Of a stretch of 64,000 nt of DNA, positions 1 to 13,437 are shown one piece after another. The position numbers were made by a program, and so were the translations under genes. How positions within the stretch are numbered: position 1 is the first letter of the stretch; every line of letters starts with the position of its first letter. The stretch lies in contig NC_034010.1 of the NCBI RefSeq assembly GCF_000346465.2, forward strand, positions 22,114,981-22,178,980. The letters run 5' to 3'. A model generated the notes under the pieces. It ran no database searches, was not told the DNA's origin, and was given only the letters and a program-made list of their open reading frames with translations. Origin of the DNA: Prunus persica. Taxonomy: Eukaryota > Streptophyta > Magnoliopsida > Rosales > Rosaceae.

Positions 1-758
1 ATTAGTCAATGTGTGACGAGAGAGTAGAGAGAGAAACTTATTCTGATGCCTACTACATCATGAATTCAAGCTTGACTATAAGCACAAGGAACTTGATAAA
101 AAGAAGGGTTCTTCTTTTTCAGAAAGCATGTGACTTTACAGCACCAATTCTAACAGACGCAAGACAAGAATAACACGCAGAAAGGGAATCAAACCCAAAA
201 AGAGAGGTAAACAGTGAACCACCCATAAAATTAACCAACAGAGAGGTACTCTGTTTGTTGCCGAGAAAATGTAAGAACAGAATTTTTTTTTAAACTTGAA
301 ACTCATAGAATTACAGGAAAAAATTTCACTCCGCAAACATGAAGTCAACTTCATACGGTTATCTTATAACTAATGCATCTTTCCATCACTACAACTAGAA
401 ATGATACAATGATTATTCAGACATATCCAAACGCCAATTAGGAATTATTATAAATATATAAAAAAAAGGAATAGAAAAACCTTCTATTTTTAGTTTTGAG
501 CTTTCCTGTTTTAGTAAGGTTCTGCAATTTGAACACCCAAAAATGAAAAGGCCAAAAACTGTCAAATTTTTCATTGTTGCTTATTCAGCAACGGAAACAG
601 AGATTTACAAACTAGGAATTCCAATCCATGGCCAATTAAAAAACCAAAATTTCTCATCAAATCTTGCCTAATCATAAAACCACCAGAAACCACAAAGTAC
701 ACATAAAATTTTCATTTTTATAAATAAATAAACAAAAAACAGAGTTTTTTTCGAGTAC
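1..758 (-). other. Intron 1 of the receptor-like kinase gene (partial)
   Basis: The exon at 759-1306 ends in a GT donor at 758-757, so this stretch is read as the first intron, continuing off the left edge. I found no kinase subdomain coding here on the minus strand; the next expected segment, beginning GQAEKEF in this family, is absent. It is AT-rich, with nothing else recognised. Confidence 0.7.
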
Positions 759-1306
759 CTGTTATTCAACAAGTTCTTAACAGCGACTTTAGTCCCATCA
801 CTGAGAATCCCGCTGTAAACAATCCCATACCCACCTTCCCCAATCACATTCTCTTCACAGAGCCCATTGGTGGCCGCTTCAAGCTCTCTCAGAGTGTACC
901 ATCTTCCCCACCCCAGATGCGACACCTCGGGCCCCACCACGTTCCCACTCCCATACGATGCCGTCTCACACCCACTATTCAAAGTCCCCTTACTCTCCCC
1001 ACTCGACGCCCGGTCCGAATACACCACGACCCGGTGGTCCGGCTTCCCGATCTCGACATGGAGGTCGTGAACAATTTCCTGGATTTCTTTCGATATCACT
1101 GGAGTGGGCGAGTCGGTGGTGGGCTTGGGCTGGGCCTTGTGGGCCTTGGAGCGGTGGCGCGAGGTGAGGCAGAGCGAGAGGAGGAAGAGGGTCAGGACTA
1201 TCAGAGACCCGACTAGGATTCCGATGACGACCCAGAGCCGGAGCCCGAAGATTGACGTCGGTTTCGAGAGCTCCGTGTTCACAAAAGCAGCGTCGTACAC
1301 TGACAT
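759..1306 (-). CDS. Receptor-like protein kinase, first exon only (At1g01540/At4g01330 type)
   Basis: Seen: 182 complete codons plus two bases. A short N-terminus is followed by one hydrophobic membrane segment at about residues 24-47 (LRLWVVIGILVGSLIVL), then a polar Ser/Pro-rich juxtamembrane part. The start of a kinase domain follows: WYTLRELEAATNGLCEENVIG, the glycine loop GEGGYG and the invariant lysine in VAVK. The exon ends in NNR with the codon split at AG|GTACTCG. Family knowledge: this is a plasma-membrane RLK/RLCK-type Ser/Thr kinase with a very short outer part. The rest of the catalytic domain lies outside the window on the left. The ATG at 1306 fits the family start (MSVYDAAF). 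Identity to the At1g01540/At4g01330 group is from memory but the match is close. The ligand and substrates are not evident. Confidence 0.9.
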
Positions 1307-4300
1307 TGTGGGTATCGAGAAGAAAGCTCAGAAAGATAGATGCTTGCGTTGTGGGTTTGGTCGCATTGGGTCGCCGGAGTTTGATTTTCCGGCGATCGGA
1401 GAATCATACAAGTTTTTCAGAGAAAGAGAGAGTTTTGGAAGCTCGAGATTTAGTGGGAGGTGTATAAATGTAAGAAATGATCTGTCTATCTGTGTTGTTA
1501 TTTTTTAATTTAATTTTTTTAGTTGGTCTTTTTTAGTCCTTGAGATTTTATGTAATGACGTGTGTGTCCCTTGTCCGAGACTCAGTCAGACAGGTGAAAG
1601 AGCGAGCCTCAATGGTGCTTTTTTTTGTTGGTGGCTTTGCTTCCAAATGGTGGTTGTAGAGTGAATTTTTTAGCTTGAGCTATCAAGCAAAAGCATTTAC
1701 TAACATTAATTGTATTTGTAGGGATTTTTTGAAATAGATGGATTTTGTTTTGTATTAGACTTGATGGATAGATTATATGATTTGGAAAATAACTCCTTTG
1801 AATTTTTCAAAACGCATTAAAGTTAGGTGCTAAAAGTTATATATGATAGGGATGTAGTATTAATGAAAATATATATCATATGTGGATTCAAATATCAATT
1901 CGTGACCAATTATATTTGTTAATTGAAAGGTAAACCGGCTTGTGTGTATTCAAATATCGATTCGTGACCAATTATGCTTGTTAATTGAAAGATAAACCGA
2001 CTTGCGTGTATTCAAATATAAATCGATGGATTGAAATGTATACCAACTCTCAACTTAAGCTCAAATTGAGTTTACCTTCTTATTTTGTTAATCAGGAATG
2101 TAGGTTCAAAATATAGATATCTTAATATTAGGTAAAACGAAAAGTACCACTCAACCCGAGTATGTTTAAGTCAATATCTTCATGATTCATTTTCATGCTC
2201 TATTGAACCATTCAGTTGAGCTTAAGACTAAATTGGGACAACCCAAATGTGTTCTTTTTGGAAATTGAGTCTACCGAAATTGCACTCCTAATGTTTCCTT
2301 ATTGAGGAAGTGTAATTGTTAGTGAAACTGTTAATTATTTATTAGGTATGATTTCAGCCTCGAATCGGAGGGAGAGTTTGCAACATAGTCAATGAATGCA
2401 CTCTCACATACTTTAGTTTTCAGTAGGGAAAAAGGACCGTTATATATACGTGTACATATTAGGTTGGGCTAGCAAGGGATTTGTTTTTTAGTCTTTTCAT
2501 GGAACTGTTTAGTATTCTTGTGTTGGAAGTTTCAGATAGAGAATCTATCATCATGTTGATGTTGGAAATAAAAACTCTCTAAGACTTGTTAACTTCACTT
2601 ACAAGACATTAGGATATGTTATGCACACATGGAATTACCTTCAAATTTTGGTGCTTTGTATTGGTAAAATAAGGGTTTGACCATAGTAAGTTGTAAGTTT
2701 ACAATTCACTCAATATTCGTTTTTTTATCGCTAGGTTACAGGTAAAGTTATAACTAAACATAATTTCACAAGAAAAACTATTTTTCTTTTTATTCTTTCC
2801 GTAAATTACAGTTTAATATATATGTAAAAAATAATTCATTAAAAATACAAAATAAAAATTGATACATACAAAATAAACTGTGATTGGTGTGAAAGTAGAA
2901 ATTCCTACTTTCACATAAATGAGATAAGTATTTTTCTTTCATACACTATGATGTGTTGAATAATGTTTTCTTCTTGAAATCTTTTACATCTTTTACAAAT
3001 TGGTTGATTAATCACTAGAAATCACGTGCGAAAATTTGGCATTTTTTTCAGTCTCTCCATATTATTTGACCCACAAAAAAAAAAAAAAAAAGTTTATTCC
3101 ATATTTATCAGAATCAATCATTATAAAATAAATTAATACAAAAGTACCACAAAGGAGTCCCACACAACGACTTTTATCACCACAGACAGAGTTACTTACG
3201 GATTGAGAAAGTGCTTGATGGCTGTTCTGTCGCTGCAACAAGACTGCAAGGGCATGTTGCAAATTGCAAGTGGTGTAATGAGAATCTTATATTTATATTC
3301 TAATTGATTTGAGTTGAGACTAGGTAACAAAAAAGTTGTGAAACAAAAGCTAATAAGCACCACTAAATAGTGGAAATCCCTATTGGAATTGCGTGGACAG
3401 CAGCATAATGGCCCATCATGGAATTTGAAAATTGATTTTTTCTGTGTTATTTTTGTGTCTTCTTGTGACAGTTGGGTTTCCTTCAGGTTTTGGCTTAATC
3501 AATGAAGATGGATTGTTGGACATGACAAATGATTGTGCCAAAGTGTCCTCTTTCTTTATTGTTAATTTTAGTGATGATCTTCTCCTTTATGATTATTAAT
3601 CAGTCAGGAGCATGATTTGGGATTTGTTGTATGGGCACGAATTGTTATTAGCACTTCAAAATAATCATCATGTGTATGTGCTTCAATTTTCAAAGTTCAA
3701 GTATTTTTTAGAGCCGGCCCACAATACTTATGCTCATAAGTAATTATGTTGTTTTGTTAGAAACACAACAAAAAATTCATTAAAAATTCAAAAAGCACTA
3801 ATCTAGAAACACTTAAGGTCACAGCTAATTTGCTGTTGATGCACCAAAGAGACAAGATTATCAATTTGCAGTTTTCACTTGTTTGATATGTGTCTGTCTC
3901 GTGTTATCTATGAACCTCTAAAAGAAAATCTATTCTTCAATTGACTTCGGCATTTTAAGCCCAAGTTGGGCAGAAAATACAAAGCACCCGTGAAAGGAGT
4001 TCAACAATGCCTGCGGAAAACTTCAGAATTCCAATCCAACACATGCTTAACAAATACTATCGTGCAATTTCTAGGAAAATAAAATATCAAGATACAACAG
4101 GGCAGAAAGCAACTGCTATAAGGGCTCTTCTAACTGTTAGGTCATGCGAACATTATACACATAACGAGATTCGATTGTCTCCGGTTTACTTCTATATTCG
4201 TTCATTCTTCTCCCCCATCACTGATTCACTGTAAACCCCATCCTGTTCTAGTAAGTAAAAGCGGTAGAGTAATTGAGCTACAGATATGTGGATACACAAT

Positions 4301-4415
4301 GAGTTTAAACGAATAAAGTAAACAAAACAGCCGTCAACAATCATGAGGACAGTGCTCTTTGTCAACTGAGATTGATGAATTGGATCCGTGTTCATCATCC
4401 ATACGGTTTTCCACA
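1307..4415. other. Intergenic region between RLK 5' end and STE24 3' end
   Basis: This holds the upstream region of the kinase gene and the 3' flank of STE24. Base composition is AT-rich with several poly-A/T runs. Apart from the short tandem repeat at 1886-2027 I see no coding segment or mobile element. Small ORFs here have no recognisable domain or coding character. Confidence 0.6.
1886..2027. repeat. 62-bp tandem repeat, about 2.3 copies
   Basis: The unit starting ATTCAAATATC, followed by TCGTGACCAATTAT, recurs at 1886, 1948 and 2010 with an exact 62-bp period and a few substitutions. The third copy is truncated and degenerate. It lies upstream of the kinase gene. Confidence 0.8.
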
Positions 4416-7400
4416 TCAGTCTGCTTTCTTGTCCGGTTTATCGATTGCATCCAACCTTTCAACAAGTGGCGGATGAGAATAGTGATATGCCGAATACCAA
4501 GGATCAGTGTTCATGGCGGACAAATTCTCTTCCTGCGAAACCATTAAACCCCACTTAGTAATGCAAACTGTTTTAGCAACAAGGTAAAAGTACAAACGCA
4601 GTCACCTATATCAACTAATTTAGAAACACTGCAGATGACAGAGAAATATATTAATAACTCGATCATAAATGAATCCAGGCAGCCAAATTTATTTGTGGCA
4701 CATTCATCTGTCTATGATAAAATATAATTCAATCATAAATAAATCCTGTCAGCCATATTTATTTGGGGCACATTCATCTGTCTCTACTATTTGGCCAACG
4801 CATGACCATAAGTCAGAACTTAATCATGGAAGATAAAATGGCCCAGAAAAATCAACAATGTGAAAAGGGATCACAATATAAGTTTTAGTTACAGGTAACT
4901 TTGAAATGCCGTTCATGATTTTGAGTTCACAGCCTTCTAAGTGCAGAGCTATCCAATAAATAGAACACATCAATTAATGTCTAAATGAGAGGGGAAAATT
5001 AGATAAATTACCTGTAGTTTAACAAGACCAGCTCGAAGTGCAGAGGCATAACCAAGCTTCTTAGCAAAAGCATCAGCCTACAGAGAAATAAATATGATAA
5101 ATAAAAGATCCAGCGATGCAAGGAGAAAAATAAAACAAATGAAAGAGGTAATTGATGAAGTACAGATTTACCTGAAATTCAAATGATCGGCTCACAAGGT
5201 TAAGAGCAAAGCTTACTAGGTGCTGGAGAGGTATTATGGTGTGCTGCAAACAACAACGTGGGGTCAAAATATATTATGCAGATGTTGGGATAAAACATTA
5301 TCTTCCTTGATATATAAATCTTGTAAATGTCATTTCAACAGAGAAATAATACTTTATAATATAATATATATATATATATATATACATATCAGAGAAATAA
5401 TTGTCTACTTCAAGGGTAGCCAAATTATAGGAGTTTCTCACGAGTCAAGAACTCCATAAGGATGATGTACTGTTGTACAAGTTCGCAAAAGAGTAAAAAC
5501 TGGACACATGCAGTCTATAGTACTCAATTTCTATAATATTAAGTATTCAGAAACCAAAAGATCACGACGATAGAAGAATACAAGGAAATTTGCATACCTG
5601 AAATATGATAAGTCCAATGATTACTGGCTGGGTATCAAACCCAAAACTTTGAAACAGACTACTTGAGTTTCTCACAAGAGTATATCCCCCAAACTGTAAA
5701 AATGTAAGGATCTGCACCAAAAGAGAAAAATCATAAAGCAACCCGACACCATCATTTAAAGAACTTACTCAGATTCAACCTGAAACGTCATTAGTTTCTA
5801 AACTAAGCATTCAAATGCTGCGCATGGCACAACTAGAGAGAAAAATTAAGGTTAAATTATAAATAAATAAGAAATATTTTAAGAGGACACATGCCCCTTG
5901 TCCTTCTCTAGGACAATACATGTTTGATCATCACTACAAACCCTATGTAAGGGTTGTGCTAGTAAGCCAGGGTTATTAGTCACAACCTTAGCCGCTTGCC
6001 TTATGTGGCCTAGGTGAGTAGCTATTCACACAAGGACAGGCCATCACACCCAACTCAATATCACCAAAAAATAAGGATATTGGAGTTGAGCATTCTAAAT
6101 AATCAATAAAATTGATCAAACAGTGATCCAATTTGCATAAAAATTTACAGCATACCTGCACAGCAATAAATGAATACATTGTGTGATTAAGCTTCCAATG
6201 GCCTAGCTCATGTGCTATAACAGCTACAATTTCCTCATCATCTTTGCACTGCAAGCCATCATATATTCTCATCAATACCTCTTTGCATACAAAGGGACTA
6301 TACAGCCACAGTAATCAAATAATAAATTAGACAAATAAAGATAAGAGATTGGGAAGAAGGCATTCAAGATGATTTTTTACTGATATTTATACGTCCCATT
6401 AGCAACAACCTTAAAATACGTATCCTTTTTCGTTCCATAAAAAGTTCAAGAAACTGCAAGATAAAAGGATAAAATACTTATTGGAAAACAAAGAACAAGT
6501 ATTTCACACAGTAATGCCTCCTCACCTGTTGAATTAATGTATCGTAGAGAACGATTCTCTTGTTCTTAAAAAATCCATACATGTAGGCCTGAATCGTGAT
6601 TGGTAAAGATGAGTAAGTCCACAGTATTAACACAGTTCAGAACAAAGTAAATATAACAAACATGAATGAAGGCAACGAAATGTAGGTGCATCATTAAAGC
6701 TTTTTTTTTTAAAACCAGAAATCCACCCATCCGCAAAGCAGACACAGCTTTGAAACTGGGGCCCCATGCCGAACCCTACAATCTATGGGAGGCAGGAAAC
6801 AGTAGCAAATAGCTGGGTAGGTTTTGGGGTTTTGAACCTCAGACCACATGGGAGTAAACCATGCGCCTGATCATTCCAACTAAGCCCTCGGTGCATTATT
6901 AAAGCATATGAATGGACCCACTGAAACAATTTGCGCAATAAGATTATCATCTAGCTTACTAAGGCTCCCCAATTGCAGTTTCTCTATTCCTAATTCTTAA
7001 TGCAAAGAAGGTTAACAATGGTAATCACTAGGAGTATGCCTTGCCTTACTACTACTAGTTAACAAAAAAGCAAAGAAGCATGTAGAAAACAGCACAAAGT
7101 TTTACACTTTTGACTAGAAATGCAATGATACATCTTTCTTCTTAGAAAGGCCCATTAAATGTACAAGATTTGAACCCTCACATTGCTGTGACTTGACCTT
7201 GTAGATCCATCAACGACAAACAACTTCTTCAATGGAAACTTCAGAGAAGAAGCGAGTTTCTCAATTTTCTGCCTGAGCTCACCCTCTGGAAGCTATTTTC
7301 GCACATAGCAAAGAGAACAAGATGATGAAACCAAACATAAAAACAGGAGAAATAAATTTCATAATGACAAATATTTTGAACACTCACAGGTGTGAACTTG

Positions 7401-10141
7401 TTAAAGAGTGGAGCTATTAGAACAGGGTAGAGCGTCATCATCACAAGAGAGAGAACAAACATGAATGCCCAAAGATAGATGGCCAGGTAAGCACCTCCTT
7501 TCTGCAACCACACAATTGAACATGAAATAACACCAATCAGTGGAGATGGTTTGCACTGTGTCATATTAGATGCAGATAACTTAAAGTTGAAGTATTTAAA
7601 AGACAACGCAGAACCAACTCACCTCCCCTTCCCCATAACCCCAAAATAAAAGGGCAGAACAATAACTCTAACCATAAATATCTCAGGATTCCAGACGCAA
7701 AGATCAATTTAAATCAATGCACATCAACTAAGCACTGCAAATAAAAAGGTGCTCACAAATATATGGCTTTACCTGTACAATTACAATGATTGCAGACACA
7801 ATAGGTGGGCCAAGAATAACAGCAAGGCAGATTCCTTTAACCATGTCTCTGAAGAATAACCATATTGTTTGCTGTAAAGCAAACAGATAGCAACAGGATA
7901 TGAGAAAATAAATGGACGAAGAACCTAAGAAATAATAATATAATAGTGGTAGTGGTTGTAGTAAAACTGATAGTAATACTATCCAATAAGAGAGTACGAA
8001 TAACCAGAAACTTATTGGAGATGCAACATGATAAGGAAGTCTGATTACACATACAAACCTTATTAAAACCATGACGAGCCTCAACCACAAATGTGGAGTA
8101 CAGAGAGAATGGCAAATCAGTAATCTGCAAAAGAAACAAACTATTGATTGTAACCCAATAAAGTAATAGATCTTCAAAATCACGGCAATGCAAATACTAA
8201 TGGGATTGGTAAAAAATGCCCAGAACTTTGTAAGCCATGCCACCACAAGTCATTCAGCTTTTCAGCCATGATGTTAAAGCACAACATGACGTTTAGTTTC
8301 TTATGGAACAACGTTACCAACCTTGTACGAACCAAAACTATATCCACTGTGGAATTATTAAAAGAGCCTTCATACTAGCTGTTAGCCCATTAGCTCAGAT
8401 AACGACCAAAAACTTGTACAGACCATCAAGGTAATGAATAAACCATTAACAGCAAGTCTCGGCACAACTAGGGCACTAGGCTTTCCTCCCCCCCACCCCA
8501 CCCCCCAAAAAAAAACCCAAAACAACATATATATAGTCTATGAGAGCACTAGATTTTACTAATGCACTTGGTACAGGTACACATTACACTTAAGTAAAAT
8601 TCCAGTATCCACAATGAAGCTAAAAAAATTATCTTACATACTGAAAAAAGAAAATCATGTGCGCACCTGTGACCAAATCATAACACCACCTAAGAATGCA
8701 AGTGTATGCAGTATCTCATTTTCGGCATTAAGGCCAACCAAAGTCACAAAGTCTCCTGATCTCTGTGATTATTGAAAATAAAAAACAAATATAATTAAGC
8801 AATGAAAGTAGAGCAGAAAGGGAGGGTTGCACTAACAACATTACCAATTACTAACCTTCCAAAACCAAGGCAACACCCGAAAGAACAAAATTGCAGAGTC
8901 CATCAGTATTGTCACAAACTCATGAATAAAATGGAAGTGGCTGAAAGTGAAGAAAGATACATTAGGGAAGCACAACTGTGCACATTTACGTCTATTAAGA
9001 TTATAAATGAGAATGGCAAGGAAGATATACCTTTTATCAAGACTGTAGGCTCGTGATTTCTCAAATTTTTCCTGGCCGATTACTCCTTCCAAAGTTTTGG
9101 GAAGAGTTGGAAGTTTGAGAGCAGTATGTTGGCGCAAATCCAAATAAGTTTCAAAGATGTACATTAATATCATAAAACCTGTAATAAAAATTAGAAAGTA
9201 AAAGCAGTTACAAGCAATGAAACAGGATGGGGAGAGGGAAAAGATAAAACAAATATGAAGAAGCTCCGAAGACGCTGGGAGTCATTTCAAAAGAAAGTGA
9301 GATAAAAAACAATCAAATCAAAAGTTGAAAGGAAACTGAAAAACTACCAAATCGCAGCATAGACGAGAAAATTAACAGAAAGAATGACCACAATGGAGCG
9401 AGAAAAGGGACAAAATAAAAAGAAAAAAGGGGGAGAGGGGGGCTGGGGAGTGTAGTTGACAAGTCTTCCCATTTCTTAAGATGACCACTATTTTTCTAAC
9501 CGTCTTTAGATACCAATAAAAGCTGAGTATATAAAGCAGAAACTATATCTTAAGCCCAATTCATACTTCATGGGAAAGAAAGCGGTAAAGGTAAACCATT
9601 TTAAGTTGTCATGCCACATTTTGATAAAACCCAACCGTTCAAACTTCCAAACTGAACAAAGTTTCCACATTTTCCTAGAAACCAAACATAAATTCTTCTA
9701 TCTGAAAACATGAAAACCAATCCAAACACCCACAAAGAAACCGCACACCAAGCTCATAACAACAATCGCAGTTAGACAATAAAGATAAAAACTTTAACTT
9801 GAAAAGCCCTAGGATTTCATTAAAACCAAAATTTGGAAAAAATATTCTTTAAAAAAAAAAAACTTAAACACAATCCACAAAATGAACCAAATGAGTTCTC
9901 AGTCCAAAAAAGAAACAAAAAGCAAATGAGTACTCACAAAACGAAATTTTGAAGCAACACACATCTGAATAATAGGCAACAAGACGAAGAAGAAGATGAC
10001 CCTCAATTAAAAGCAAGCAGTTCAAAAACTTAATATAAAAAAATCAAAGAAGACAAAGAAAATGCAAATATTGATAATAAATGGAAGGAGATATTGAAAT
10101 GGATAAGTACCGATAACAGCTTCCAAAAAGGGGAACGCCAT
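4416..10141 (-). CDS. STE24: CAAX prenyl protease 1 (STE24/FACE1), 14 exons
   Basis: Zinc metalloprotease of the ER membrane that removes the -aaX tripeptide from prenylated CAAX proteins. Exons (-): 10141-10111, 9178-9031, 8940-8856, 8762-8667, 8124-8059, 7871-7773, 7501-7388, 7292-7182, 6588-6526, 6248-6156, 5711-5598, 5243-5172, 5077-5012, 4532-4416. They join to 1275 nt, 424 codons plus TGA, all with GT..AG borders. Seen: M48 zinc motif HELGH at residues 284-288 in exon 10, and the downstream glutamate ligand in FEFQADAFA (E362) across exons 12-13. There are several hydrophobic membrane segments, for example [20 protein letters not shown]. The start [11 protein letters not shown] matches the family. 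Length equals the Arabidopsis enzyme as I recall it. Introns carry a SINE and a tandem duplication. The reading frame is intact, so it is probably functional. Confidence 0.96.
4661..4800. repeat. Direct duplication of about 70 bp in the last STE24 intron
   Basis: ATCATAAAT, then GAATCC, AGCCA and GGCACATTCATCTGTCT, occur twice with a 70-bp offset and a few mismatches. It lies in the intron between exons 13 and 14 and leaves the splice sites untouched. Confidence 0.75.
5357..5386. repeat. (TA)n microsatellite in STE24 intron 11
   Basis: A nearly pure run of TA dinucleotides within the intron separating exons 11 and 12. No function is implied. Confidence 0.8.
6701..6889 (-). mobile_element. 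tRNA-derived SINE in STE24 intron 8
   Basis: On the minus strand the element starts GAGGGCTTAGTTGG and contains an A-box-like TTAGTTGGAATG and a B-box-like GGTTCAAAACC about 45 bp further on. It ends in an A10 tail (T10 at 6701-6710). It is flanked by 16-bp target duplications with one mismatch: minus-strand GCTTTAATRATGCACC at 6685-6700 and 6890-6905. Internal pol III boxes, a short length of 189 bp, an oligo-A tail and long target duplications together define a SINE. It has the same orientation as STE24 and lies away from the splice sites. Confidence 0.88.
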
Positions 10142-11487
10142 GGCTGAGTAAGACGGTGCAGAGAGAGAGGTTTTGACGAGATGAAGTCGTGTTTTGTACG
10201 AATAAATAGAAGCAAACGAACCGGATCTTCTTCTACCCGACTCGATTTTTTTTGACCCGAATGCTTATAAATCGTAAGCAAACCCTATTAATCAATTATC
10301 TTATCTTTCAGAAGCATTTATAATAAAAGGTATATATAAAAAAATATCACTAGCCCCAACAAACATTCTAATATATTATGTTATCATATTATTAATTTAA
10401 ATAATATATTCAAACGATTATTATTTAGTAAAGGAGTTGGAATTCAAGTGCACGTACATTCTAAATTTTATGTTCAAATCTCCTCTTTAAGTATCAAAAA
10501 AAATGTTCGTATTATTTATGAAACTTTTTGGGCAAAGCCCAAAACTAAGCTAAACAAAAACAAATATATCCCTCGAGAGGCCATTCAATAAATTATTCAT
10601 TTTATGTATAATTTATTCATTGTCCGATCTTTTTTTCTTGGTCAGATTCATTGTCTGATCTTATGATACTTTTTTTGGTTTTTAATAAAGCATTTTTTTT
10701 CCAACGAAAAAAAGACTTTTCCCCTCTGCGAAGAAAAACAGACATCACACATCTTTTTGTAAAGTTGTTGCATTGTATTTTATTTAGCATGCATGCACCG
10801 ATGGGGTGGTAGTTATTTCCGAGAAGGTATACACCAAATTCACATGCATTTTTGGGCATTGATATAAAAGCTTGTACTCATACTTGTTGGCATTTAAAAG
10901 GTTTTAAAATTTTACAGATCTGAATTTTAAATGTTTTTTAATTCTTTTGGTTGTTTATGAGATTTTAATTTTCAGTTTTTATTTTTATATTTAATAACTT
11001 AAATTTTTGATTTAATATGTCTCGATGTTACAAGTATTGGATGTCTATAAAAAGTCATTCCTCTTTACATTTGATATACAACCACAACACGATTCTCTCC
11101 TCTTACTTTCAATTATTATTTTTGGGCAACGGTTATGTGACTTGGAGACATATATCTAAGTGTGAACGTGCTAATAGCCGACCTTAAACTTATGTATTGG
11201 AGGTCATATATTAGAGTCTTGCAAACCGTCATTACATGCATGTTGAGAGGCTACAAAGTAACCAATAATGCCTAATTAATGACAACCACCACATCCTTCA
11301 CTAAATACAACTTGTTTTCCACATAAACCATCACACTGCTGATCATATAACTTTGAGAAAAATTAGGCATAACTTGCCAGTCATGACCTCCCTTTCCATG
11401 TTTGGAGTCCGATTCAGTTCAACCTACTTTTCCAACATTATGTCTCTGAAACCAACAATTAGCTAATATTATTCACCAGCAAATTCT
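10142..11487. other. STE24 upstream region and 3' flank of the DUF2358 gene
   Basis: AT-rich DNA between a divergently placed 5' end (STE24, left) and a 3' end (DUF2358 gene, right). It should hold the STE24 promoter and 5' UTR and the DUF2358 polyadenylation region. No coding segment, hairpin or transposon is recognised. Confidence 0.55.
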
Positions 11488-11932
11488 TCAGCCACCTGTT
11501 TTCTTAAGCCAAAACCCTCTGCTTGGCTTCAGAATTTGCTTCAGTAAAACCATTTTGGGAACATTCCAATGCTCTACATGCCTGAAAATTTCCATAAACA
11601 GCCAGTTAAGTGACAAGGTTGGAAACTTGGAAAGATAAGAAAAGTTGCCTGATTGTAACAAAGTTACCTGCAAACCTTCCCAGAGAATTCATCAAAATAA
11701 TACTCTGTGTATCCACTTGCTGCAACATTTGGTTCAGAATTCAGATTAGAACAAGCACTTTTTTTCTTGGTTTGTTAGCTCGCTGAATGGTTTTTGACCC
11801 CCTACAGGATAAAGCTAAAAGCATACCAGATAGAATGGGCTTCCAAGGGAATGACAAGATGCAACTAAATCTCCAGTGACCAATTCCTTTATCCTGCAAC
11901 CAAAAGTTTGATGAAAACTTTATATCTGTATA

Positions 11933-11963
<31 letters not shown>

Positions 11964-12656
11964 ATATAATGAGGAACACATGGAAGGAAATGTGGGATTT
12001 TTAAAGGGTGATGTTACCCCAAAATCTTCCCACTTCATGAGCTTCATATTGGACTTCGTTAAAAGGGACCCAAAATTTGTGCAGTTCCTTTTGAAACGCT
12101 GAAGCCCTTTGAATGAACTTGCTGGATCAGCAAATTCACAATCCTCTTCATATGCATCAAGGGTAAGGTTCCCTAGTAATTAAAGGATGAAGATTGCCCA
12201 CTAGTTAGCATAAACAAAAACAAACACTCATTTAAAAGCACAAAAGAAAGAAGAGAGCAACAAAATTCAATTGGGTTCTCAGAAACCTGTGACAAAGTAT
12301 GATCTTTCAAAGTCTTGTTTGATGGATTTTACTACCATGGCTCGATCAACAGCTCCTGACCCATCTCTTGCAAGCTCAAGAGCTGCAGTTTCAGGAGCTT
12401 CGGCTTTCGATGGTGGCCGGAAAAATGACGTGGCAATTCCCAGAAGCTCAGAGCTATACCAAGCCACCTTAAGCAGTGCCTTTTCAGGTTGGGATTGTTT
12501 ATCAGTTGGTGAATCACTTGTTTGGTTTAACTTTTCTCCACTGCAACGAAATCTGTAGACACTGTATCGATGGTTTGGCTGGAAATTGACGTACTTCTTG
12601 TTGTGCCGGGCAGTGAGGTGGGGTGTAATGGAAGCATAGGAGAAAATACTTGCCAT
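11488..12656 (-). CDS. DUF2358 family protein, probably plastid-targeted
   Basis: Exons (-): 12656-12287, 12172-12018, 11893-11827, 11719-11668, 11581-11488. They join to 738 nt, 245 codons plus TGA. Seen: an N-terminus rich in Ser/Thr/Arg with few acids (MASIFSYASITPHLTARHNK), which looks like a chloroplast transit peptide, then a linker. The conserved DUF2358 part begins VVKSIKQDFERSYFVTGNL. It continues through YEEDCEFADP, FKGLQRFKRN, HWRFSCILSFPWKP and GYTEYYFDE, and ends HVEHWNVPKM. Family knowledge: these proteins have an NTF2/SnoaL-like alpha-beta fold and no established enzymatic role. From memory the nearest Arabidopsis relative is At2g46220. The start is the first ATG of the frame and lies just below a GA tract in the leader. 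Confidence 0.88.
11926..11970. repeat. TA/TATG-rich microsatellite in DUF2358 intron 2
   Basis: Mixed run of TATATG and TATA units between exons 2 and 3. Low complexity only. Confidence 0.7.
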
Positions 12657-12657
12657 T

Positions 12658-12694
<37 letters not shown>

Positions 12695-13437
12695 TGGTTG
12701 GACTGAGTTTTGTGAAGTTTGTCTCATAGTCTCACTTAAATATCTAAGGACCACGGTGAATGACAGCCATAAATAAATTGATGAACGTAGTTTCAGTCTT
12801 TTAGGCCCTTTATAGCCAATTTCAACTTTTAACTACCAAACTGGTGACCACATCGATATGCACCTTAAATTTTTCATCACTGTAAGAAAAATTTACTGCG
12901 GTTGAAACGCCTCTCCTTTTCTAGAGAAACACAGTTTGCTCTTGCTGTGCTGCGTTTTCTATTCAGGCTACTTTTGCTCCTGCTGCAGTTACCAATAAAA
13001 GTTGATGCATTCAAAGAATGTCACAAATCCTCTCCCTCCAGATTGAGGGGGGGATGATAAGATAGGAGAACGCCAAAATATTAGCAAAGCCAGAATACGG
13101 AATATCATGCCAGTAGGCAGCAAAACAGAGTGTAGTCTAACATACAACACACCAGCATACACCAGAACTGATGACATGTCAGCTGCTTTGGCTTGACTAT
13201 CGGAGATTGTATGAAGAGTTAGAAGTTAGTGATCCGTTATGATGAGCTACAATTCCATTACAGTTTGTGAGCTGCAGTAATGTTAGTTGCTTGTATGTAT
13301 AAACTGTCTGTCTGCTTACTTATTCAACAAAAAGGAATTTCCCGGTTCATTTCCTCTCTAGCATTAGAACCGATGCTTAGCTTTCTCTGCAAACTTTTAA
13401 ATTTCTTCAATAGAGACTACAAGTTCCAGGGTTCATG
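12657..13437. other. Upstream region of the DUF2358 gene and 3' flank of LCBK2
   Basis: A (GA)16-type tract at 12660-12691 sits immediately upstream of the DUF2358 ATG, that is, in its 5' UTR as a CT tract on the transcript. The remainder is ordinary AT-rich spacer with no further gene or repeat that I can support. Confidence 0.6.

Noticed and set aside
6701..6889. Possible tRNA gene on the minus strand
   Set aside because: It has A- and B-box-like sequences but no cloverleaf that I can fold, and it has an A tail with target duplications, so it is a SINE.
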